In this document: positions 1 to 4,460 of the stretch, in pieces
How the letters are laid out: the number at the start of each line of letters is the position of its first letter
Numbering within the stretch: position 1 is the stretch's first letter
Assembly (NCBI GenBank): GCA_003446315.1
Contig: DMBA01000393.1
Coordinates: forward strand, 1-6,789
DNA: 6,789 nt
Direction of reading: 5' to 3'
DNA from: Ruminococcus sp.
GTDB taxonomy: Bacteria > Bacillota > Clostridia > Oscillospirales > Ruminococcaceae
Translations under genes and position numbers: made by a program
Notes under the pieces: model-generated
What the model saw: the letters and a program-made list of their open reading frames with translations, nothing else
The model's database searches: none
What the model was told of the DNA's origin: nothing

Positions 1-4
1 AAGA

Positions 5-448
5 ATGCTTGTTTTATATTCGTTTGCGGAGATCATCCGTTTTTTGGAGCAGCGCGATTTCTCAAAGTTTCGTTTTTGCGACGAATATTTACGGATCAAT
101 TCCGATTCTGACCCTTCGGAAATCGTGCTGGAAGTGAATGAGGACGGAGCCGTGCCGGAAGAAATCCGGCTGCTTGCGATTGATGCGCTCAAACAAATTG
201 ACCTTTGCGTGAAGCATGCGGAGAAATGGCTGGATCGGCTGGAAGATGCCCGCAATGAAGCAACCATACCAAATGTCATTTGCTTTGAACATATCGTAAC
301 CCGCTATGAGGTGAAAACCGCCTATATACTCGGATTTACGATCACATTCATGCTGCGTGACAGTTTGCTGAACCGTGAATTCGTTCTGAAATATGCTGCG
401 CATTCTTTTGAACGGGGTGCGTTTGCAGTGGAAGAATATATTTCCTGA
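5..448 (+). CDS. Small acidic protein of unknown function, possibly 5'-truncated
   Basis: I do not recognise this 147-residue protein. It is soluble in appearance, with no signal peptide or clear transmembrane helix. The first half is acidic (many Asp/Glu around residues 32-52), followed by a probable amphipathic helix (about residues 52-85) with a charged KHAEKWLDRLEDARNE stretch. The C-terminal third (about 95-140) alternates hydrophobic and charged residues. The ATG has only four bases before it in the window, so no ribosome binding site can be judged and the true start could lie further left. That the gene is real is supported by a strong plus-strand terminator beginning 16 bases after its TGA stop. 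My hand count gives about 46% GC over its first 360 bases, clearly lower than the neighbouring spoIVA and sipL-like genes, which may mean a different origin. It converges on spoIVA and probably has nothing to do with it. Confidence 0.7.
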   Translation: MLVLYSFAEIIRFLEQRDFSKFRFCDEYLRINSDSDPSEIVLEVNEDGAVPEEIRLLAIDALKQIDLCVKHAEKWLDRLEDARNEATIPNVICFEHIVTRYEVKTAYILGFTITFMLRDSLLNREFVLKYAAHSFERGAFAVEEYIS

Positions 449-463
449 TCTGAAACAGAAGGA

Positions 464-509
464 CATCTTCTGTCAGCGGTGTGTCCGTTGGCAGGAGATG
501 CCCTTTTTT
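464..509 (+). terminator. Rho-independent terminator of the gene at 5-448
   Basis: A 16-bp stem pairs 464-479 with 485-500 around a five-base loop (480-484). It is followed by CCC and six T residues (504-509). Three of the pairs are T-G wobbles (469/495, 473/491, 476/488). These pair in a rightward RNA but become A-C mismatches in a leftward RNA, and the left flank has no clean T run for the minus strand. The structure is therefore oriented to end rightward transcription from the small gene, not spoIVA. Confidence 0.85.
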
Positions 510-527
510 CATGTAAACATGTGTGCA

Positions 528-2006
528 TTACAGTATAAAGCAGATCAAGCCGCTGCATCCTTCATTGATGACGCGCTCCAGCGTTTCCTGCAATTTCAGA
601 CGCGCTTCCGGCGGCATCTTGCTGAGCTTTGTGTGCAGCCCCTCATTGACCAGCTCGTGCAGCGATTTCCCGAAAATATTCGATTCCCAGATCTTTGCGG
701 GATTTTCTTCAAATTCCCGCAGCAGATATAACACCAGCTCCTCGCTCTGCTTCTCGCTGCCAACGATCGGGCTGACTGTTGTCTGGATGCCCGCTTTCAT
801 GATGTGCAGAGAGGGCGCAGATGCCCGCAGCCGGACACCGTATCTGCCGCCCTGCCGGATCATTTCCGGTTCTTCCAGCGTCAGCTCATTGGCTTCCGGC
901 ATGATGATGCCGTAACCGGTCGCTTCGGCTTCTTCCAGCGCCGGACGGACACGTTCATATTCCCGCCGCATCCGCGAAAGCTCCAGCAATACCGGAAACA
1001 GCTCGTTTTCATTGCGGATCTCAATGCCCGTTTCTTCGCCCAGAATCTGATAAAACAACGCCGGATCCAATGTCAGACGCAGCACAACGCTGCCGGTTCC
1101 CAGCTCCATTTTCCGGATCGCTGCTTCCTGAATATATGCACAGTGTTCCAGCGATGCCGGCAGCATCCGGACATCCTGCATGACGCGGATCCCGTCAGCA
1201 GCCTGCCGCACGGCATCAAACACTGCCGTTTTGAGCCAGTGACCGCGTTCCAGTGCCGGCAGCCATCCTGCCGTTTCCACGCTGATCTCCCGGATCGGGA
1301 ACATATCCAGCAGTCTTGCCAGTATGCCGCGGATCGTTTCTTCATCCAGTGCAAGGCAGCTTACCGGCAAAACCGGTGCACCATACTGCATTTCCAGTTC
1401 TGCGGCAAGATCACGGGCTGCTTTCTCTGCCGGATCGGTACAGTTCAGCAGCACCACAAACGGCTTGCCCAATGCCTGCAATTCCGAAATGACCCGCGCT
1501 TCCGCTGCCGCATATTCCGCACGCGGGATGTCCGTCACGGAACCGTCTGTTGTGACGACCAAGCCGACCGTAGCATGCTCTGTGATGACCTTCTGCGTCC
1601 CGATCTCCGCCGCCATATTGAACGGGACTTCTTCCGGAAACCACGGCGTTTTGACCATCCGCGGCGCTTCTTCCTCAATATAGCCAAGGCTGCTCGGCAC
1701 AATGTAACCGACACAGTCGATCATGCGAACGGCGCATTCTGCACCTTCCGGCAGCGTGATCCGGACGGCGGTTTCCGGTACAAATTTCGGCTCGGTCGTC
1801 ATGATCGTTCTGCCGCCTGCACTCTGCGGCAGTTCATCCGTTGCGCGTTCCCGCTTTGCATCATCCGCAATATTCGGAATGACCAGCGTTTCCATAAACC
1901 GTTTGATGAGCGTTGATTTTCCGGTGCGCACCGGCCCCACAACACCAATATAAATATCGCCGCCCGTCCGCTTCGCAATATCTGCATAAATATCGTTCAT
2001 ATCCAT
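528..2006 (-). CDS. spoIVA: Stage IV sporulation protein A (SpoIVA), coat basement-layer ATPase
   Basis: SpoIVA is made in the mother cell, binds and hydrolyses ATP, and polymerises irreversibly on the forespore outer membrane to form the platform on which the coat is built. The 492-residue length equals the Bacillus subtilis protein. The N-terminal TRAFAC-like GTPase-fold domain shows Walker A GPVRTGKST (residues 24-32, lysine 30), the family motif TIMTTEPKF (67-75) with the threonine pair at 70-71, Walker B MIDCVGY (95-101, aspartate 97), GSVTDIPR (155-162) and LLNCTDP (186-192). The middle and C-terminal regions, ending in EGCSGLICFIL, are typical of the family; this tail region contacts the membrane and SpoVM in Bacillus. 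Start choice: GGAGG at 2010-2014 lies 3 bases from the ATG at 2006 and 9 bases from a second in-frame ATG at 2000. Family length favours 2006, spacing favours 2000. It sits 39 bases after the sipL-like gene, probably in one transcript. In known species it is sigma-E dependent. No terminator for it is obvious. Confidence 0.97.
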   Translation of the reverse strand: MDMNDIYADIAKRTGGDIYIGVVGPVRTGKSTLIKRFMETLVIPNIADDAKRERATDELPQSAGGRTIMTTEPKFVPETAVRITLPEGAECAVRMIDCVGYIVPSSLGYIEEEAPRMVKTPWFPEEVPFNMAAEIGTQKVITEHATVGLVVTTDGSVTDIPRAEYAAAEARVISELQALGKPFVVLLNCTDPAEKAARDLAAELEMQYGAPVLPVSCLALDEETIRGILARLLDMFPIREISVETAGWLPALERGHWLKTAVFDAVRQAADGIRVMQDVRMLPASLEHCAYIQEAAIRKMELGTGSVVLRLTLDPALFYQILGEETGIEIRNENELFPVLLELSRMRREYERVRPALEEAEATGYGIIMPEANELTLEEPEMIRQGGRYGVRLRASAPSLHIMKAGIQTTVSPIVGSEKQSEELVLYLLREFEENPAKIWESNIFGKSLHELVNEGLHTKLSKMPPEARLKLQETLERVINEGCSGLICFIL

Positions 2007-2009
2007 TAT

Positions 2010-2014
2010 CCTCC
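2010..2014 (-). promoter_or_regulatory. Ribosome binding site of spoIVA
   Basis: On the minus strand this reads GGAGG. It is followed by two in-frame ATG codons, three and nine bases away. The second (at 2000) has the more usual spacing, so translation may begin there or at both. A short dyad, GCGG-N6-CCGC (2019-2032), lies just upstream in the gap after the sipL-like gene and is too small to read as a terminator. Confidence 0.8.
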
Positions 2015-2045
2015 GAACGCGGATGAAACCGCAGTTTTTCTGGTG

Positions 2046-3605
2046 TTATTGCACAATCGGGATCAGAAGCATCTGCGGGGCTGTGAGCTGCTCCGCCGGA
2101 ACATCGTTTTCTTCCCGGATGGCTTCCACCGATGTGTGATATCGCTTGGCGATCTCCCAAAGCGTTTCTGCCGGCTGTGCGAAATAAAGCCGCAATGCAT
2201 AGGGGTCTGCTGCCGGATAGGATGTTTCCGGCTCTGCCTGTGCATCCGTCATCAGCATCAGATTCTGCTGCCGAAGGATCTGACCGTTCAGGTGCAGTTC
2301 CGGCTGCAATACTGCACTGTCTGAGCCGGTCAGCGTATACGCGCAGCTCTCCACCGTGACTGCCGGCAGAAGCTGGGCAGGCGGGATCTCCGGCAGCGCC
2401 CATGCAAAGGATTCCCGTTTTTCCAGCATCATCGGATGTTCTTCGGCATCTGCCGCCAACACACAGCAGTGCAGAACGCCGTTCAGGATCGTGCCGCTGC
2501 CCGATGCGTCCGGCGCTGATGCGAGCTGTTCCGGTTCTGCCCATGCCGCATAGACTTTTGTCAGGACTGCATCCGGCTCTGATACTGTGATCTTTTGCCG
2601 GAAATGCGTTGAGATCGGCTGCGGCGCACTGAGCAGCGGCACCTGCGCGCGCTGTACCCTGACCGGCGATACCGTGGAATACAGATCCGTCAGCAGCTCG
2701 GCAGATGCCGTCCGGACTGCTTCACAATGCAGCATGATCTGCAAATCACAGTGCAGCAGGCGAATGTCACCGTCCTGCTCGGATTCCGGTGTCAGAAGCT
2801 GACTCGACAGTTCTGCCTGTACCGCTGCCGGCATATCGTCTGTCATGCCGTCCTGCTCTGCGATCTGGCTGAATCCGAATACGGCGCTGACCGTTTCAAT
2901 ACCGGTTTCCGCTGCATATAACAATGTGACTGCTGCTTCGCCCTTTATCACCAGTTTTCCGGCGACAATGCGCGTTTCATGGACGGAAAGTGCAGTTTGT
3001 GTGCGCAGGACAGACAGCACTGCCGGCTGTGTTTCCGGAATGCGGATGTCTTCCGAAAGCACAAATTGTTTGCCGGTGCGCAGGATCTGGGAAACATAAG
3101 TGACCGGTTCGGTTTTGGTCTGCACATGCATGCCCCTTGCACCGCTGAGGACTGCGGTTTGCTGTTCCCCGAAGGGCTGCGCCGTCACACGGACTGCGCC
3201 GCGCAGATCAATGCGCCGCTGACTGACCGCACGGCAGTTCAGATATGCCGTTTCTGCGGACATGCGAAGCTGCATCGGGGCATGGAATTCCGCCGGCAGC
3301 TCCATGCTGCCCTGATAAGTAAGCTGCTGTGTGACTGCCTGCACAGCCGGCGTTTCCGTTCCGCAATAGAGCACATGCAGCGTCACCCGCAAAGTATAGG
3401 AAACAGTGCCGTCTGCGGGGGCATCGGCGGTGACGGCTGTTTCCGCCGTGCAGTGCAGCAAACGGAAAAAATCCGGATAGTAATCCGGCAGCACATAATC
3501 CAGCTCAATGCTCTGTTCCTGCATCATTGCCGGAAGCTGTACCGGCACCGGAACCGTTTCTGTTTGCAGATGCCATTCCTGTTCTCCGTTTCGATCGTGT
3601 ATCAT
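2046..3605 (-). CDS. sipL: SPOCS (DUF3794)-LysM coat morphogenetic protein, SipL/SpoVID type
   Basis: This 519-residue protein matches the SipL plan: N-terminal SPOCS/DUF3794 units and one C-terminal LysM domain. I see a likely first SPOCS unit at about residues 30-150, a clear one at about 175-305 (ILRTGKQFVLSEDIRIPE followed by strands ending VIKGEAAVTLLYAAET), and a weaker third at about 330-455. The LysM domain covers about 470-517 (AETLWEIAKRYHTSVEAIREEN, then a proline-rich LLIPIVQ end). In Clostridioides difficile SipL (about 520 residues) binds SpoIVA through its LysM domain and localises the coat; SpoVID does a related job in Bacillus. There is no signal peptide, as expected for a mother-cell cytosolic protein. 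Start choice: the ATG at 3605 has GGAGG six bases upstream. An in-frame ATG at 3641 would add 12 basic residues but has no ribosome binding site. The direct link to spoIVA supports the role. It could also be a diverged paralogue, so the symbol is by domain plan and context. Confidence 0.85.
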   Translation of the reverse strand: MIHDRNGEQEWHLQTETVPVPVQLPAMMQEQSIELDYVLPDYYPDFFRLLHCTAETAVTADAPADGTVSYTLRVTLHVLYCGTETPAVQAVTQQLTYQGSMELPAEFHAPMQLRMSAETAYLNCRAVSQRRIDLRGAVRVTAQPFGEQQTAVLSGARGMHVQTKTEPVTYVSQILRTGKQFVLSEDIRIPETQPAVLSVLRTQTALSVHETRIVAGKLVIKGEAAVTLLYAAETGIETVSAVFGFSQIAEQDGMTDDMPAAVQAELSSQLLTPESEQDGDIRLLHCDLQIMLHCEAVRTASAELLTDLYSTVSPVRVQRAQVPLLSAPQPISTHFRQKITVSEPDAVLTKVYAAWAEPEQLASAPDASGSGTILNGVLHCCVLAADAEEHPMMLEKRESFAWALPEIPPAQLLPAVTVESCAYTLTGSDSAVLQPELHLNGQILRQQNLMLMTDAQAEPETSYPAADPYALRLYFAQPAETLWEIAKRYHTSVEAIREENDVPAEQLTAPQMLLIPIVQ

Positions 3606-3611
3606 AGCATT

Positions 3612-3616
3612 CCTCC
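3612..3616 (-). promoter_or_regulatory. Ribosome binding site deciding the sipL-like start
   Basis: On the minus strand this is GGAGG, six bases before the ATG at 3605. It decides against the in-frame upstream ATG at 3641, which lacks any such site. Confidence 0.85.
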
Positions 3617-3623
3617 GGTTTCT

Positions 3624-3638
3624 GCGGCACAATGCCGC
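3624..3638. repeat. Short perfect inverted repeat in the sipL-like 5' leader
   Basis: GCGGCA (3624-3629) and TGCCGC (3633-3638) form a perfect 6-bp GC-rich dyad with a three-base centre. It lies seven bases upstream of the ribosome binding site of the sipL-like gene and downstream of its proposed -10. It could be a small 5'-end hairpin in the leader RNA or a protein site. There is no T run on either side, so it is not an intrinsic terminator. Confidence 0.5.
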
Positions 3639-3650
3639 CATGTTTGGTAT

Positions 3651-3658
3651 ATTCTATG
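3651..3658 (-). promoter_or_regulatory. Tentative sigma-E-like -10 element of the sipL-spoIVA operon
   Basis: On the minus strand this reads CATAGAAT, one base away from the sigma-E -10 consensus CATACAAT. It sits about 45 bases upstream of the sipL-like start, which would give a leader of roughly 35-40 bases. I see no good sigma-E -35 element at the expected distance upstream, so the call rests on the -10 match and on the known sigma-E control of spoIVA. Confidence 0.35.
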
Positions 3659-3697
3659 CCCGGAGATGCCGGTTCAGAACAGAAAACAGAAATCAAA

Positions 3698-3720
3698 AAA
3701 GCGCTTTACAAAAAATGTAA
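3698..3720. promoter_or_regulatory. Two overlapping dyads on the sigma-factor promoter (operator candidate)
   Basis: A perfect 10-base palindrome AAAGCGCTTT (3698-3707) overlaps the first half of the -35 hexamer. A perfect inverted repeat TTACA-N5-TGTAA (3706-3720) covers the rest of the -35 and the start of the spacer. Either could be bound by a repressor that blocks polymerase. The spacing differs from the TACA-N2-TGTA sites of BlaI/CopY-type repressors. I cannot name a regulator. Confidence 0.4.
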
Positions 3721-3733
3721 TCTGTGGTATGAT
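3705..3733 (+). promoter_or_regulatory. Sigma-A-type promoter of the ECF sigma factor operon
   Basis: The -35 is TTTACA (3705-3710) and the -10 is TATGAT (3728-3733), with an ideal 17-base spacer and a TGG extended -10 at 3725-3727. The stretch before it (about 3676-3700) is A-rich, including a tandem ACAGAAA repeat (3679-3692), and could act as an UP element. Transcription should start near 3740. This suggests housekeeping expression of the operon, not strict dependence on its own ECF factor. Confidence 0.75.
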
Positions 3734-3739
3734 ATCGTT

Positions 3740-3905
3740 GTCTATATATACATAGGGGAAACGCTGAATCAACCGGTATTTCCGATGGATTCGAAATGAG
3801 GCGCTGCGCGCATGATAAATCCGTCGGAGACATTTTCATCAGTGGTTCCATAGACCGTTTTCGATCTGAACGGAATACAATATCAATGAAAGGGGCGAAC
3901 TCAGC
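3740..3905 (+). other. Long 5' leader of the sigma factor mRNA
   Basis: About 165 bases separate the predicted transcription start from the sigma factor ATG. Small hairpins are possible: ATTT-C-CGA around TGGAT paired with TCG-AAAT (3778-3796), and CCGTT (3855-3859) with AACGG (3869-3873). I do not recognise a known riboswitch class and see no intrinsic terminator in it. A 42-codon open frame (3796-3924) crosses the sigma start in another frame, but has no convincing ribosome binding site. The sigma gene's own site is the imperfect AAAGGGG (3889-3895), ten bases from its ATG, which suggests modest initiation. Confidence 0.4.
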
Positions 3906-4460
3906 ATGCAGGATTCCGAACTGATTGATCTTTATTTTGCGCGGAATGAGCAGGCTTCCGCAGAGACCATGCGGCAATTTGGCAGCTATTGCTATACGAT
4001 CGCCAATCATATACTCGGAAATCAGCAGGATGCAGAAGAATGCGTCAATGATGTTTTGATTCGTCTTTGGGAGCATATTCCGCCTGCGCGTCCGGATAAT
4101 CTGTTTGCATACATTGCATCCGCTGCCAGAAGCATTGCGCTCAATCGCCTGAAGCATTCGCGTGCGGTCAAGCGCGGCGGCGGGGAGCAGACGTTGGTAC
4201 TTGAAGAACTGCGTGACTGCGCTTCTTCGGATAATGTGGAGCAAACACTTGACAGCAAAGCGCTTTCTGAGACCATCAATACATTTCTCGGCACGCTCAA
4301 ACCCAAGCACCGGAAAATCTTCGTGCAGCGGTATTGGTATTTTTGCAGCGTGGACGAGATCGCGGAAGATCTGAATATTTCGAAATCACAGGTGACGGTC
4401 ACGCTCATGCGGACAAGAAAAAAACTGCGGGATCGTCTGGAACAGGAGGGATTTCTATGA
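3906..4460 (+). CDS. ECF-type RNA polymerase sigma factor (sigma-70 family, group 4)
   Basis: This 184-residue protein has the two-domain plan and length of ECF sigma factors and should direct RNA polymerase to a small set of promoters. Region 2 covers about residues 20-88: QDAEECVNDVLIRLWEHI (41-58) is the conserved helix pair used for core binding and -10 recognition, followed by NLFAYIASAARSIALNRLK (65-83). A linker (about 85-118) separates it from region 4 (about 119-178). Region 4 contains LKPKHRKIFVQRYWYFCSVDE and the helix-turn-helix IAEDLNISKSQVTVTLMRTR (152-171) for -35 contact. There is no C-terminal SnoaL-like or other extra domain. The stop overlaps the start of the membrane protein gene (ATGA), an arrangement typical of ECF factor and anti-sigma pairs. 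The start is the first ATG with an acceptable though imperfect purine-rich site; no better in-frame one is seen. The ECF subgroup and target genes cannot be told from this window. Confidence 0.93.
   Translation: MQDSELIDLYFARNEQASAETMRQFGSYCYTIANHILGNQQDAEECVNDVLIRLWEHIPPARPDNLFAYIASAARSIALNRLKHSRAVKRGGGEQTLVLEELRDCASSDNVEQTLDSKALSETINTFLGTLKPKHRKIFVQRYWYFCSVDEIAEDLNISKSQVTVTLMRTRKKLRDRLEQEGFL
4444..4449 (+). promoter_or_regulatory. Ribosome binding site of the membrane protein, inside the sigma gene
   Basis: A perfect AGGAGG lies seven bases before the ATG at 4457, within the last codons of the sigma factor gene. Together with the ATGA stop/start overlap it indicates coupled but strong translation of the second gene. 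It is a clearly better site than that of the sigma factor itself, so the membrane protein could be made in excess. Confidence 0.85.

Noticed and set aside
804..1916. Plus-strand open frame of 370 codons
   Set aside because: Antisense to spoIVA, which is certain. The translation is Cys/His/Arg/Gln rich without domain features.
2019..2040. Possible small terminator (GCGG-N6-CCGC then AGTTTTTC) on the plus strand between the coat genes
   Set aside because: Only four base pairs and antisense to the operon, with no plus-strand gene before it.
1861..2544. Minus-strand open frame of 227 codons overlapping the end of the sipL-like gene and the start of spoIVA
   Set aside because: Out of frame with two clear genes on the same strand and Gly/Arg/Ala-rich. 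It would need both LysM and Walker A coding sequences to be coincidental.
2979..3755. Plus-strand open frame of 258 codons across the sipL-like gene and the divergent promoter region
   Set aside because: Antisense to the SPOCS-LysM gene and running through the sigma-A promoter. Composition is that of a shadow frame.
3757..3786. ECF-type autoregulatory promoter starting at GGAAAC (3757-3762)
   Set aside because: A GGAAAC-like -35 is present, but the nearest CGA/CGT-type -10 is about 20 bases away, beyond the usual 16-17.
3851..3881. Second promoter for the sigma gene using TACAAT (3876-3881) as -10
   Set aside because: No -35 resembling TTGACA at 16-18 bases, and the start of transcription would fall on the ribosome binding site.
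3796..3924. 42-codon leader open frame overlapping the sigma factor start
   Set aside because: No good ribosome binding site and no recognisable features. Kept only as a side note to the leader finding.
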